Below are positions 42,526 through 52,372 of a stretch of 64,000 bases of DNA, piece after piece. Origin of the DNA: JAPOXR01 sp965221815. Its GTDB lineage: Bacteria > Pseudomonadota > Alphaproteobacteria > Rhodobacterales > Rhodobacteraceae. Made by a program: the position numbers and the translations under genes. Position 1 is the stretch's first letter. Every line of letters starts with the position of its first letter. Below the pieces are notes generated by a model. The model had not been told where the DNA came from and made no database searches. It was given only the letters and a program-made list of their open reading frames with translations. Location of the stretch: positions 2,232,001 to 2,296,000 of the forward strand of contig OZ244915.1 in NCBI GenBank assembly GCA_965221815.1, given 5' to 3'.

Positions 42526-45043
42526 CCCTGCCCTCCGCATTCATTTTTTCTCTTACTGCCTCCGCAATGTCCGGAGACACGTCATATCCATCATATTCGT
42601 CAAGAAGTGCTTCCTCGTAAGTCTCGAAGGCCCATTCATTCACGACTTCCAAAGCCCCGGACACCATCAAACCATGCGAGGCGCAGATCAGTTCGAACTC
42701 AGCTTCAGTCCAATGCTCCCGATCAATCAACTCTAGAACGACAGCACCGTGTTTCGGGTCAAGCCCTGCCAACTGGCTTTGATTTGCAGACGCGGAGACA
42801 CCGGTTTCTTCTTCGACATCGAAAATCTGACCGAGGACGGACGACACTCGCTCAGTATTCGAACGGATCGCCGCGATCCGTGAAGCATCGAGTTTGGATC
42901 CGCTGGATTTATCAAGATCGGGTATCGCTTCGCCTGGGCGACCCGGTTGCAAGGCACGAACAGTGCGGGGACCATCCGCAACTTCGCCGGCATGCAGGTC
43001 CGAGTAGGCAAGCGCAGGGTCGAGGCCCAAAGCCTTATAGACTTTCTCCATGCTCGCGACTTCGTCGGAGTGAATGATACCATCAGCATGTGTTGCACCA
43101 ACCAGCGCTGCCCGGATGGCAGTCTGGCTGCCTTGGCCAACCTCCTTCAATTTACGCCGCAGAAGCGTCATATCCGGTGGTACCGCGAGGAACCATTCAA
43201 GGTTTGCTCGCAACCTGCGGCGTTCCAGATCACTGAGGGCCGCAGTAGAAACTTGATATTCAAGCGCTCTGCGCTCAGGCTCCGCGATACGGCCATCCGC
43301 GTGAGCGACGAAAGATCCAAGCGCCAGTTCCATCAAGGCGCTCCGATAGCTGTCGGAAACTTCCTCCAGTCTTTGGATGGGTTCGCCCAGGCTAAACAGA
43401 ACAACAGGTTCTCCCGCTTTAGGAGATCGAAGCGCGAACCGAGGGTCCGGCGCCAGACCAAAGCCGAGGCGCGCGAGAGCATCCGCAGCTCCTGTCATCT
43501 GCCTTTTCCCGATCTTCTCGTTCGTTTCTCCCTCCAGACGCCGTATCACTTCCTTGAGCGGCACCAATCCGCCCCGATCTACGATATTGCTGGCCCAGGA
43601 TTTCAGGCGGTCCATTTCCTCGGATGGGAAGTATTGCCACAATTCAGATGGCAGCAAAGCATACGCCTCAACGCTTCCGCGGCCGTCAGGATTTCGGCCC
43701 AAGAAACGGCTGAGCTTATCGAGGTCGTTCATCACCTCATCAGCCAGCTCTTGTGCAATCTCGACCGGCTTTCGCAGGCCGGAGATATCAGGCACGAGTT
43801 TACCATCCACGGTCGGGTTAACGGAACCCTCAAACTCACTGGAAGCAGCGCGGTAAGAAGCCGTAAGTTTCTTTCTGGGCTTGTTCACTTTGAGCCCTTC
43901 TGGAAAACGCCGGTCAAATCGCATACGGAAAAGAGCGACGAACTCGTCACGGCACCGCATTCCGGGAGTTCTCAGATTGCTTTCAGGATGGCAGATGAAC
44001 CAACTCAGCAACCAGTCGGCGGTCAGGTTTTCACCTTTGTCAATCCGAGCTCCGATTGCGTACTTCAGTGAGAACGGTAGTTCCCAGCCTTGCTTCTCAA
44101 GAATCGGCTCGATAGCGTCGAGGTCGGTTTCGGCAAGCATCGCAATGTCGAGGAACTCACCCAGATAGCGCCTGACCGAGTGGTTGTCAGGGTAAAGTGA
44201 CTGCAACCGTCGAATTTCCTGTACGATATCCTTGGCGTCTTCCCTGGACTGATCGACGAAGAAGCGACGCTCCAACCCGTAGAAGTACAGAAACATGTAG
44301 CCGGGGTTGTAGGAGGTATCGCTTCGCCCGCTGGCCAGCCAGTCAAGGTAGGTTGCCCGGCACTGTGGTGAGATATCTGAGTACCCCGGCCAATAGGGCA
44401 TACCATCACCAGCTTTGTCTGTGCCCGAACGCGTGACCGACAGGGACGGATCGATATAGGCTCGGCATTTGTCACGATATCCGTAGGTATTCAGCAAGGG
44501 GGGCGTGCCCACATAAACCATCCCGCCGATGTTGCGCCCCACGACGCTTGCAGTTTCGCCGGAAGGAACCCACCCACTTTTCGTTGATCGGGTCGATGTG
44601 CACGATAACACTCGCGAGGTCTGGTTTCGTTCTTCGGCTGCCGCAAGAGCTGGCGCCGCAGACTTTCCAGCGCGAGCGATCCCGGCGTAATCTTGCTTTG
44701 GCGGTTTGTACGCCTGCACGACAGACGATGCTTTGGGAGCATTGGCTTCGCGAGTACGTTCGCGCTCACGCTTGATACGTTTTGCGTAGGCACTTGGACG
44801 CGCTACCGGCGCTGGCTTGGATTTTGGAGTTTCCAAGCTTTTGGCGGCGACATTCGTAGTGGCAATTTTTCTAGATCGCCGCCTTTCTTGCCAACAAACC
44901 AAAACGATAGGCGTGCCTAACGCAAAAAGAATCTGGCTACCGTCCGACCATGACTGCAAAGCCAGTGTGACAACTACCAAAGCGACAAAGAAATAAATCA
45001 CCAAGAAAAAGGAAACACGAAAAACCTTCCATACAAAGCTCAT
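42503..45043 (-). CDS. Membrane-anchored TerB-domain protein (TerB-N, TerB, TerB-C)
   Basis: The 846-residue protein begins with two membrane helices (FFLVIYFFVALVVVTLAL and SQILFALGTPIVLVCW) and a basic linker. It has a TerB-N-like region (about residues 155-260, GNIGGMVYVGTPPLLN to FLYFYGLERRFFVD) and a TerB domain (about 590-700, ALMELALGSFVAHADGRIAE and ALVGATHADGIIHSDEVASM, with metal-binding acids). A TerB-C-like end follows, with LIDREHWTEAEFELICASHG. Proteins of this build occur with P-loop ATPases and helicases in the Ter-linked systems described by Anantharaman, Iyer and Aravind. The neighbouring ATPase is broken, so the system is probably dead, though this gene is intact. Confidence 0.78.
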   Translation of the reverse strand: MSFVWKVFRVSFFLVIYFFVALVVVTLALQSWSDGSQILFALGTPIVLVCWQERRRSRKIATTNVAAKSLETPKSKPAPVARPSAYAKRIKRERERTREANAPKASSVVQAYKPPKQDYAGIARAGKSAAPALAAAEERNQTSRVLSCTSTRSTKSGWVPSGETASVVGRNIGGMVYVGTPPLLNTYGYRDKCRAYIDPSLSVTRSGTDKAGDGMPYWPGYSDISPQCRATYLDWLASGRSDTSYNPGYMFLYFYGLERRFFVDQSREDAKDIVQEIRRLQSLYPDNHSVRRYLGEFLDIAMLAETDLDAIEPILEKQGWELPFSLKYAIGARIDKGENLTADWLLSWFICHPESNLRTPGMRCRDEFVALFRMRFDRRFPEGLKVNKPRKKLTASYRAASSEFEGSVNPTVDGKLVPDISGLRKPVEIAQELADEVMNDLDKLSRFLGRNPDGRGSVEAYALLPSELWQYFPSEEMDRLKSWASNIVDRGGLVPLKEVIRRLEGETNEKIGKRQMTGAADALARLGFGLAPDPRFALRSPKAGEPVVLFSLGEPIQRLEEVSDSYRSALMELALGSFVAHADGRIAEPERRALEYQVSTAALSDLERRRLRANLEWFLAVPPDMTLLRRKLKEVGQGSQTAIRAALVGATHADGIIHSDEVASMEKVYKALGLDPALAYSDLHAGEVADGPRTVRALQPGRPGEAIPDLDKSSGSKLDASRIAAIRSNTERVSSVLGQIFDVEEETGVSASANQSQLAGLDPKHGAVVLELIDREHWTEAEFELICASHGLMVSGALEVVNEWAFETYEEALLDEYDGYDVSPDIAEAVREKMNAEGRDVEVETT

Positions 45044-45322
45044 CAATCAAACCTCTACACTTGACGGTCAGGCCTCAATTTAGCCCCTCCCGCTACTCTG
45101 CCTGTAGGCGATTCTTCGTTATGGGAACAATCAGATCTCGAACGCGATACGTACATTCAGCGAATTTCGAATAGGTGTCAATGAGCGTTCAAAACTGGGA
45201 ATCACTCCCCTTGATCAGGTACAGACTTGACGACACGAGTTGTGCCACTTAATGAACCCGCCAACAGAGTGAGAATCTTCCAGACTGTTACTTCAGCCCC
45301 CACCGATTCAGGAATCTGCGTT

Positions 45323-45628
45323 ATGTCACGCAAATGCGAACTTACAGGAAAAAGCGGCCTGACTGGAAACAATGTCAGCCATGCCCACAACAAGACGAAA
45401 CGTCGCTATCTGCCCAATTTGAACCGTGCCACATTGCAATCTGAAACGCTGGGGCGTTCCTTTCGTCTGCGCGTGAGTGCCTATGCATTGCGGAATGTCG
45501 ACCATCGTGGTGGCCTTGATGCTTTTCTTGACAAAGCTGATGACGCGAAACTGTCGCCCAAAGCGCTTAAGATCAAGAAGGACATCATGATCGCGCGTCG
45601 GGACGCGCAGTCGGCGATCCACGGTTAA
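45323..45628 (+). CDS. rpmB: 50S ribosomal protein L28
   Basis: The 101-residue product starts MSRKCELTGKSGLTGNNVSH and has KTKRRYLPNLNRATLQSETL and RSFRLRVSAYALRNVDHRGG, with the long alphaproteobacterial C-terminal tail. It binds 23S rRNA in the large subunit. ATG at 45323 is the family start; the upstream in-frame extension to 45227 is not coding-like. No zinc-binding Cys pair is seen besides the single early cysteine. Confidence 0.96.
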   Translation: MSRKCELTGKSGLTGNNVSHAHNKTKRRYLPNLNRATLQSETLGRSFRLRVSAYALRNVDHRGGLDAFLDKADDAKLSPKALKIKKDIMIARRDAQSAIHG

Positions 45629-45665
45629 GTGTCATGCCCCGCGAGTGAAACCTGCAGGGAGCATT

Positions 45666-46112
45666 GTGATCGCTGCGGCTCGCCAGACATCTCTGGTGAC
45701 TTGTCTTGGGATCTCGATCATCACTGGCAGTGCTACCGCTTGTGAGGTCGTTTTGACTGAACCGGTCCTGCAACTGGCCTATCCTGCCGCAAAATCTGCG
45801 GCATTCTATTTGCAGATTGATAATCCCTGCCCCGGGGAGGACCGCCTGATCGCCATTGACAGTACCCTCGCCATGATGAGCGAATTGCATGAAACACGTG
45901 AAAATGATCAGGGTGTCGTATCGATGATTCCAATCAAGAGTGGATTGAAAATTCCTCCCGAAAGCACAATGCGGCTTGAACCTGGCGGGCGCCACGGAAT
46001 GTTGATGGGTCTCAATTTCCCTGTGGGCACTGACACTATCGATGTCGAACTGACATTCGAGACATCTGGCCCGATGACGGTCAATGCGCCGATCCGATTT
46101 CTCCGGAAATGA
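45666..46112 (+). CDS. PCuAC-type periplasmic copper chaperone
   Basis: About 148 residues with a signal-like N-terminus (LVTCLGISIITGSATAC) and a beta-barrel domain. Copper-binding residues are visible in MMSELHETRENDQGVVSM and PGGRHGMLMGL, matching the H(M)x10M...HxM pattern of PCuAC (DUF461). Such proteins deliver Cu(I) to cytochrome oxidase assembly. GTG at 45666 follows GGAG; GTG at 45645 is an in-frame alternative. The 'SATAC' end could also be a lipobox-like site. Confidence 0.83.
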   Translation: MIAAARQTSLVTCLGISIITGSATACEVVLTEPVLQLAYPAAKSAAFYLQIDNPCPGEDRLIAIDSTLAMMSELHETRENDQGVVSMIPIKSGLKIPPESTMRLEPGGRHGMLMGLNFPVGTDTIDVELTFETSGPMTVNAPIRFLRK

Positions 46113-46218
46113 TACACGGGCTGCAAACCGGGCGCGGCACATGGCCTGTTCCGGGGCCCTGCAACAGCAGCACCTCACCATCCCAATCCTCTAGTTGTCA
46201 GACCGAGTGCAGGACCTC

Positions 46219-48021
46219 ATGAGCCGGCTCTCACATATCCGCAATTTTTCTATCGTCGCACATATCGATCATGGAAAAAGCACACTGGCCGACCGTCTCA
46301 TGCAGATGACCGACACCGTCAAGGCACGGGATATGAAGGAACAGTTACTCGATTCGATGGATATTGAGCGTGAGAGGGGGATCACGATCAAGGCCAATAC
46401 CGTGCGGATCAAGTATCATGGGAATGACGGCAATGATTATATTCTGAACCTGATTGATACGCCGGGTCATGTGGATTTTGCCTATGAAGTCTCGCGATCC
46501 ATGCATGCCGTGGAAGGATCCCTGCTGGTTGTCGATGCGTCGCAAGGTGTCGAGGCACAAACGCTTGCAAATGTCTACCAGGCACTTGAAGCGAATCATG
46601 AAATTATTCCGGTACTCAACAAGATTGATCTCCCGGCAGCCGATTGCGAAGCTGTGAGACAACAAATTGAAGATGTCATCGGAATTGATGCCACGGATGC
46701 CCTTCTGGTCTCAGCCAAATCGGGAGATGGGGTTCCTGAATTGTTGGAAGAGATTGTCAATGGACTTCCGCCACCGCAGGGAGATCTGCAGGAACCTCTC
46801 AAAGCCATGCTCGTCGACAGTTGGTACGATGCATTTCTGGGAGTGATTGTCCTCGTACGTGTCCTTGACGGAGAATTGCGCCATGGAGACCGTATCCGCA
46901 TGATGTCAACAGGAGCTATCTATCCGGTTGACAGGGTCGGTTTTTTTTGCCCGGACATGCAGGAAACCGACAAGCTCGCTGCAGGGGAGATCGGGTTCCT
47001 GACTGCATCCATAAAACGTGTCTCTGACACCCGCGTTGGCGACACGGTCACGCATGAACGGGGTGGATGTACGGTGCCTGTTGCGGGCCTCGAACCCAGC
47101 CGCCCCGTCGTATTTTGCGGGCTTTTTCCTTCTGACAATTCCGAGTTTGAGAATCTCAGGGATGCCATCGAAAAAGTGGCATTGAATGACGCTTCTTTCA
47201 GCAGTGAGCCTGAATCTTCGACAGCTTTGGGTTTTGGTTTTCGCTGCGGCTTCCTCGGACTCCTCCATATGGAAGTTGTTCGCGAACGGCTCGAGAGAGA
47301 ATACAGCCTTGATTTGATCACGACAGCTCCGTCCGTCGTCTATCGTGTCCATCGGCGCGATGGCGAGATCGTTGAAATCTACAATCCTGCTGACCTCCCG
47401 GAAGGGGAGCTGGTTGAAGCGATTGAAGAACCCCGAATTGATGCAACGATCCTCTGCCCGGAGGAATATCTGGGCAGCATCCTGAAACTCTGCCACGACC
47501 GGAGAGGTACGCAGAAAGAGCTTTCGATTACCGGTTCACGGGCCATGACAGTCTACAATCTGCCGTTGAACGAAGTGGTTTTTGACTTCTATGATCGGCT
47601 TAAGTCAGTATCGCGTGGTTATGCCTCGTTTGATTACGTGATCACGGGTTATCAGACTGATCAACTGGTCAAGCTGCAAATCCTTGTCAATGGTGAACCC
47701 GTCGATGCCCTTTCGCTGATGGTCCATCGAAGCAATGCCGAGAAACGTGGTCGTGCGATGTGTGAGAAACTCAAGGAGCTGATACCTCGTCATCTCTTCA
47801 AGATCCCGATCCAGGCAGCGATTGGAGGCCGTGTCGTTGCCCGAGAAACCATTGCTGCACTGCGCAAGGATGTCACCGCCAAATGTTATGGGGGCGATGT
47901 CACGCGCAAGCGGAAGCTGCTGGAACGGCAGAAAGAAGGTAAACGCAAGATGCGTCAATTCGGACGGGTTGAGATTCCACAACGGGCATTTGTGAGCGCG
48001 TTACGCGTTGACTCGCGCTGA
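46219..48021 (+). CDS. lepA: Elongation factor 4 (LepA)
   Basis: The 600-residue translational GTPase has AHIDHGKSTLADRLM (P-loop) near residue 15, DTPGHVDFAYEVSRS near 80 and NKIDLPAAD near 134. LepA-specific C-terminal segments follow, such as SITGSRAMTVYNLPLNEVVF and KDVTAKCYGGDVTRKRKLLE near the end. It aids translation and ribosome assembly. ATG at 46219 follows AGGA and gives the family start (MSRLSHIRNFSIVAHIDHGK); TTG at 46195 is further upstream. Confidence 0.97.
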   Translation: MSRLSHIRNFSIVAHIDHGKSTLADRLMQMTDTVKARDMKEQLLDSMDIERERGITIKANTVRIKYHGNDGNDYILNLIDTPGHVDFAYEVSRSMHAVEGSLLVVDASQGVEAQTLANVYQALEANHEIIPVLNKIDLPAADCEAVRQQIEDVIGIDATDALLVSAKSGDGVPELLEEIVNGLPPPQGDLQEPLKAMLVDSWYDAFLGVIVLVRVLDGELRHGDRIRMMSTGAIYPVDRVGFFCPDMQETDKLAAGEIGFLTASIKRVSDTRVGDTVTHERGGCTVPVAGLEPSRPVVFCGLFPSDNSEFENLRDAIEKVALNDASFSSEPESSTALGFGFRCGFLGLLHMEVVRERLEREYSLDLITTAPSVVYRVHRRDGEIVEIYNPADLPEGELVEAIEEPRIDATILCPEEYLGSILKLCHDRRGTQKELSITGSRAMTVYNLPLNEVVFDFYDRLKSVSRGYASFDYVITGYQTDQLVKLQILVNGEPVDALSLMVHRSNAEKRGRAMCEKLKELIPRHLFKIPIQAAIGGRVVARETIAALRKDVTAKCYGGDVTRKRKLLERQKEGKRKMRQFGRVEIPQRAFVSALRVDSR

Positions 48022-48051
48022 TATCGCCCTGTTTGGGAACCGCCTCACGAC

Positions 48052-48555
48052 ATGAACAACGCCATCCCACGCAAATCGGAAAAGGTTGTGTTTACGCTCA
48101 CGCCATCCCCGATCCGACGTGGCTTCGCAGTTGCCGGTATCGCCATACTTGCGATCCTGCTGGCCTACCTCGCGATCGCCCATCCTGCACCGCCAATGAC
48201 AACCACCCTGCTCGGTGGCGGCACCTTGATGTCGTTATTTTTTGTTTTGCGCATGATTGTTGCCACTTCCGGTGCGTTGCAACTCACGAAATCCGGTCTT
48301 TACGACTCAAAGGGCATTCTCGTGGTCGCGGTTGCGAATGTTCATCAGGTGGAGCTCGGCATATTCGCCTTCAAACCGTCGAATGGATTCGTGATCTTTC
48401 TCAAGGAACCCATGTCAGCTGCCTGGAGCCCGGGCATGTGGTGGAGATTCGGTCGAAGAGTTGGCATTGGTGGCGTGACATCGCGGGCACAGGGGAAACT
48501 GTTGGCCGAGGCATTGTCAATACTGGTCCGTGAGAATCTGCAGACCGCGGATTGA
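48052..48555 (+). CDS. Small membrane protein of unknown function
   Basis: The 167-residue protein has two membrane helices (AGIAILAILLAYLAIAH and LLGGGTLMSLFFVLRMIVA) and then a PH-like beta-rich cytoplasmic part (LQLTKSGLYDSKGILVVAVA, WWRFGRRVGIGG). I do not recognise the family. It follows lepA by 30 bp on the same strand and may be co-transcribed with it. Confidence 0.6.
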   Translation: MNNAIPRKSEKVVFTLTPSPIRRGFAVAGIAILAILLAYLAIAHPAPPMTTTLLGGGTLMSLFFVLRMIVATSGALQLTKSGLYDSKGILVVAVANVHQVELGIFAFKPSNGFVIFLKEPMSAAWSPGMWWRFGRRVGIGGVTSRAQGKLLAEALSILVRENLQTAD

Positions 48556-48898
48556 TGACAAGACGGAAACTGTCCCGATCGTCCGGGTCGTAGAATTCAA
48601 TGGTGGGGCTCTCCGGGCACATTTCTCTGTGGTTGAGCGAAGAATTTTGACGGGCCGGCGGCAGAAGCCGCGGAGCGGAATGGAACACACGCATATCAAC
48701 TGCAGTTTGTGGGTGATGGCAAGGACATCAGTTCTCTGCGCGATACAGCCAGAAACCCCGGAGGGAATCCGCGACAAGCCCTGCAAGCGAACCCGGGCGA
48801 ACTCATCGCACAACTCCAACCACAGCAACACCCGCCTCTTCTTTTGTCTCCATTCCTGATTCGGAGACATACGAGAGACCGATCTGCTCCCTGGATTC
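48556..48898. other. Intergenic region before tRNA-His
   Basis: About 340 bp with no convincing gene. Short frames here have no start or family signal, and one runs through the tRNA, so it is spurious. I see no clear terminator for the lepA side. Confidence 0.4.
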
Positions 48899-48975
48899 TG
48901 GTACCGCCTCCCCGGCTCGAACGGGGGACCTCCAGATCCACAATCTGGCGCTCTAACCGACTGAGCTAAGGCGGC
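48899..48975 (-). tRNA. tRNA-His (GTG anticodon)
   Basis: The minus strand folds as a complete 77-nt tRNA: acceptor stem GCCGCCT with AGGCGGT, D arm TTAGCTCAGTCGGTTAGAGC, anticodon loop TTGTGGA in stem CCAGA/TCTGG, T arm with GTTCGAG, and encoded CCA. The anticodon is GTG. The discriminator base is A, not the C that pairs with G-1 in most bacteria; this is known from a group of alphaproteobacteria. Confidence 0.95.
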
Positions 48976-49100
48976 CCGACATCGGACATAACGGCTCACC
49001 ACCCTTCGTGCAACTGTGATGTCAGTCCCTGCGCCACGTGTCGGCACCCGATCACCTCTGCATCACGCCCGCGTCGTCGACATGAAAAGGGATACGTTGA

Positions 49101-50987
49101 TCATTCCAAGTCAATAAATTCCTTCCCAGCCGGGGTTATTCTGAGACCCTCCACATTCTCGACCGTCTCGACAAAATTGCGGCCACAAAGTGCGTCCTCA
49201 TCGTTCAATTCAGCGATGAATTGCTCAATCACCCTGGCTGAGTCGATTCGCGAAGATTGTTGCTGCGCGTTCACAATGAGTCTTGAGGACCACAAATCGG
49301 TCATTCCATTGCGGATATCGGCGAAGCTGGCCAAGCCATCCTGATGCGCGAGCAACAACAAAACGAACAGGTTGAAATCGCTTCTGACCACTGGTCTGAC
49401 CAACGGCACGGCGGTGAGTCGCTCCTCAATCAGCCTTGCCGTCTCCGCGGTTCCAAAAATCTCCACGAATCCACCCATGCGCGGTCCTTGGCTTGAGCCA
49501 AACAACACCTGATAAAGTATCGAAAACCATTCCTTCATATCGTCAAAATGATGCCTGCGCCCAACCGCATAAATGACCGACTGAATCTTCTCGGCCTCTG
49601 CAGCACCCGACCAAAACCAGATGCGCAATTGCAACTCGGTTATGGCCGCCCATTGCCTTTCATTTGGACTGACAAACTGTCTCTTTGGCAACATCTCTTC
49701 CTGGAAATATCTGACAGCACCCTGGGCTGCAGCAACCAAATCCGGATTTTTCTGTGGTGAGGCCTCGGGGTTGTATTTCCTGATGAACCCCCACAGGACC
49801 TCTTCGCGCGTCGCTGACGTGGCCGAAGCGAGATTCAGCAGCATGGAATAGGGCACAGTGAGTGTCGATTCCGGCGGGTGTCCGCGATGGACATGCCAAA
49901 CCGGGTTGTTCAATCGCGCGGTATCCTCCTGACTGGGAAAGGCACGAAGATGCTGATGATAATCGTCGACTGATTTTGGAATGATCTCGGCAAACAGCCG
50001 TTTTGCTGTCTTCGGCTTTTGAAACATGAAAGCGGCGAGACTTTCCGGGGATGCATAGCGGAGCCACGTATCGACAGTCACACCAGCGGTTCCTTTGGAT
50101 TTGGAGATTTTCCGCCCGCTTGCATCAAGAAACAACTCGTATGCCATGCCTGCCGGAGGATGACCACCAAGGGCCCGACAGATTTTCGTGCAGAGTTCAG
50201 CAGAGGGTATCAGATCCTTGCCGTACATCTCATAATCGACAGCCAATGCAACCCACCGCATGGCCCAATCCGGCTTCCACTGCAGTTTGACCTGCCCCCC
50301 TGTCACCGGAACCTCGATCCGTTCACCATCCGGTTCCTCATAAACGATGGTGCCCCTTGTGACATTGCGCTCAAGTGTCGGGACCTGGAGAACATGACCG
50401 GTCTTCGGGCTGATCGGGAGAAATGGCGAGTAGGTATTCTTGCGCCCCTCGGTCACTGCGCCCAGCGAAGGAAGCATGATCTCCATCACGTGATCAAACC
50501 TCTCAAGCACACGTTGCAGGATATCATCAAACCTCCCCTGCCGGTAGCATGTCGCGGCAGACAGGAATTCATAATTGAAACCAAATCTATCGAGAAATGA
50601 ACAGAGTCTGTCATTGTTGTGGGCGGCGAAACTCTCATGCGTCCCAAAGGGGTCATGGACGCGGCAGAGCGGAAGATTCAAGTCTTCCTTCATTCTGTCC
50701 CGATCAGGCACATCCTCCGGGACCTTGCGAAATCCATCCATATCGTCCGAGAAACAAATGAGCTTCGTCGGGCGCGCGGAAAGTGTCTCGAAAGCCTGCT
50801 GGACCATCGTGGTTCTTGCCACCTCACCGAACGTCCCGATATGGGGAAGTCCGGAGGGACCAAAACCCGTCTGGAAGATCACAAAGTCCTTATCTGTGTT
50901 CGACCTTTCGATACGCTTGAGCAGTTGACGCGCTTCCTGGAACGGCCAAGCCTTCGAACTCATTGCTGCATTTACCAATTCGGCCAT
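49101..50987 (-). CDS. lysK: Lysyl-tRNA synthetase, class I
   Basis: This is the class I (Rossmann) type rather than the common class II. The HIGH-like motif is PSGLPHIGTFGEV near residue 45, and the KMSKS-like motif is SGRKISKSKGTAG near 280. The alpha-helix cage domain and C-terminal region complete about 628 residues. It charges tRNA-Lys. LysRS-I is usual in many alphaproteobacteria. ATG at 50987 was chosen on an AGGTGG upstream; the frame opens at ATG 51008. Confidence 0.93.
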   Translation of the reverse strand: MAELVNAAMSSKAWPFQEARQLLKRIERSNTDKDFVIFQTGFGPSGLPHIGTFGEVARTTMVQQAFETLSARPTKLICFSDDMDGFRKVPEDVPDRDRMKEDLNLPLCRVHDPFGTHESFAAHNNDRLCSFLDRFGFNYEFLSAATCYRQGRFDDILQRVLERFDHVMEIMLPSLGAVTEGRKNTYSPFLPISPKTGHVLQVPTLERNVTRGTIVYEEPDGERIEVPVTGGQVKLQWKPDWAMRWVALAVDYEMYGKDLIPSAELCTKICRALGGHPPAGMAYELFLDASGRKISKSKGTAGVTVDTWLRYASPESLAAFMFQKPKTAKRLFAEIIPKSVDDYHQHLRAFPSQEDTARLNNPVWHVHRGHPPESTLTVPYSMLLNLASATSATREEVLWGFIRKYNPEASPQKNPDLVAAAQGAVRYFQEEMLPKRQFVSPNERQWAAITELQLRIWFWSGAAEAEKIQSVIYAVGRRHHFDDMKEWFSILYQVLFGSSQGPRMGGFVEIFGTAETARLIEERLTAVPLVRPVVRSDFNLFVLLLLAHQDGLASFADIRNGMTDLWSSRLIVNAQQQSSRIDSARVIEQFIAELNDEDALCGRNFVETVENVEGLRITPAGKEFIDLE

Positions 50988-51194
50988 TGCCTGCCACCTG
51001 TCTGTCATTGAAGGACGGACCCATATGTCTGCAACAAATGGGCGTCAATTCATACATCGGCCACCCGATTGCTCGCGGTCTTGCCCCGTCTGGCAGGATA
51101 CAACATGTTGTATCCTGCACGATGACACCGAGCCTGGTGATGTATGCTCGTTCAGCGTTGCCCTTCAAATGGAAATCGATCCAGAATGACAACT

Positions 51195-51671
51195 CTATTC
51201 ACCCGAAAGATCGCCGGAACGCAGCCTGAAACGCTCCCACTCCATTGAACGCGCGAGAGATTGGTGTCTGTCAGCCGCGTTGCGGGCAAATTTCAAGGTC
51301 AGTCGGCGGCGGCGCGCCGCGGCCAATTGTCTCACCTGACCCCAACGAATGATCTCCGCATCATGTTGGTCGGCAAAAATCAATCCTGTGTTCTTGGGAA
51401 GGAGTTCATGCGGAAAGCGGGAGTCAACGGCCCAGAAGAATTGATCACAATAATCAAGATAGTTCTGCCATTTCGAGTCCGACCTGAAGTCAGCACGTGA
51501 AGATTTGCACTCGACAATCCAGATCTCGCCTTTGGGGCCGATCGCAAAGATATCGGTACGCATTCCGGCGACGGGAACAAACTCCTCAAGCGACTGAAAA
51601 TTCAGCCCTCTGCGCAAATGTCGTCGCACACCGCGTGCTAATATTTGGCCAGCGGAAAGACTTGTATCCAT
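51195..51671 (-). CDS. mmcB: MmcB-family DNA repair protein
   Basis: The 158-residue protein has a nuclease-like core: EEFVPVAGMRTDIFAIGPKG, EIWIVECKSSRADFRSDSKW and DQFFWAVDSRFPHELLPKNT, with the D-x(n)-E-x-K arrangement (DIFAI ... IVECKSS) of restriction-like enzymes. MmcB is part of alphaproteobacterial mutagenesis-linked repair and is often damage-induced. It lies 200 bp upstream of lysK. No clear LexA box was looked at in depth. Confidence 0.85.
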   Translation of the reverse strand: MDTSLSAGQILARGVRRHLRRGLNFQSLEEFVPVAGMRTDIFAIGPKGEIWIVECKSSRADFRSDSKWQNYLDYCDQFFWAVDSRFPHELLPKNTGLIFADQHDAEIIRWGQVRQLAAARRRRLTLKFARNAADRHQSLARSMEWERFRLRSGDLSGE

Positions 51672-51775
51672 CAGACAATTATCCAGATGACTTGTATGAA
51701 CTCAAGGCGCGGATGGTCTCGATTACCGGAGCTGCACAGGATAGACAGATCACCAACATTGTGAATTGAGCCTGC

Positions 51776-52372
51776 ATGACCCAAGCGACAGAAATACGCA
51801 AGATCGCTGCGCGAAAGGCGGCAACACGACAACGGCAACGGGCAAGAAATCCTGAACATGAAGCCCATGCAGTCGCCAGGCTCATCACGTGGCTTGATAA
51901 CCAACCATTGTATTCCATCGTTGCCGGCTATCTGGCTATAGGATCAGAAATCAATCCCTCTTTGGCGATGAGTCACCTGCACCATTTTTCGGGCTGCCAG
52001 GTCTGCGTCCCGGTGACCCAGGGCAAGGAATTGCCGTTGCGGTTTCGTCAATGGAGGCCTGACAGCACACTTTTGCCAGGCAGTTTCGGAGTTGATGTTC
52101 CCGTCGATGGCGATTGGCTGACTCCTGATCTGGTCATCGTCCCGCTTCTTGCGTTTGACCGGCATGGCACGAGACTCGGTTATGGCGGTGGATATTATGA
52201 CAGAAGTCTGAACCGATTGCGGGCAGAAAAAAGGGTGATTGCGGTTGGAATCGCCTTCGCCGCTCAGGAAAATGAACTCTTGCCTGCCGAGGAGTTTGAC
52301 GCGAAACTGGATGCTATTGTGACGGAACAGGAAATGATCATGATCAACTCTGCCGCATTGAGGGTACCATGA
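51776..52372 (+). CDS. 5-formyltetrahydrofolate cyclo-ligase
   Basis: The 198-residue length fits. The ATP-binding C-terminal signature is LLAFDRHGTRLGYGGGYYDR near residue 130, and the N-terminal KIAARKAATRQRQR basic helix is typical. It converts 5-formyl-THF to methenyl-THF. The stop overlaps the next gene's start by 4 bp (ATGA), so the two are translationally coupled. Confidence 0.93.
   Translation: MTQATEIRKIAARKAATRQRQRARNPEHEAHAVARLITWLDNQPLYSIVAGYLAIGSEINPSLAMSHLHHFSGCQVCVPVTQGKELPLRFRQWRPDSTLLPGSFGVDVPVDGDWLTPDLVIVPLLAFDRHGTRLGYGGGYYDRSLNRLRAEKRVIAVGIAFAAQENELLPAEEFDAKLDAIVTEQEMIMINSAALRVP

Noticed and set aside
42947..44071. 374-residue open frame opposite the TerB gene
   Set aside because: It is the antisense shadow of a gene with clear domains and has no family features.
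48709..48969. Open frame overlapping tRNA-His
   Set aside because: It runs through a well-folded tRNA and has no family likeness.
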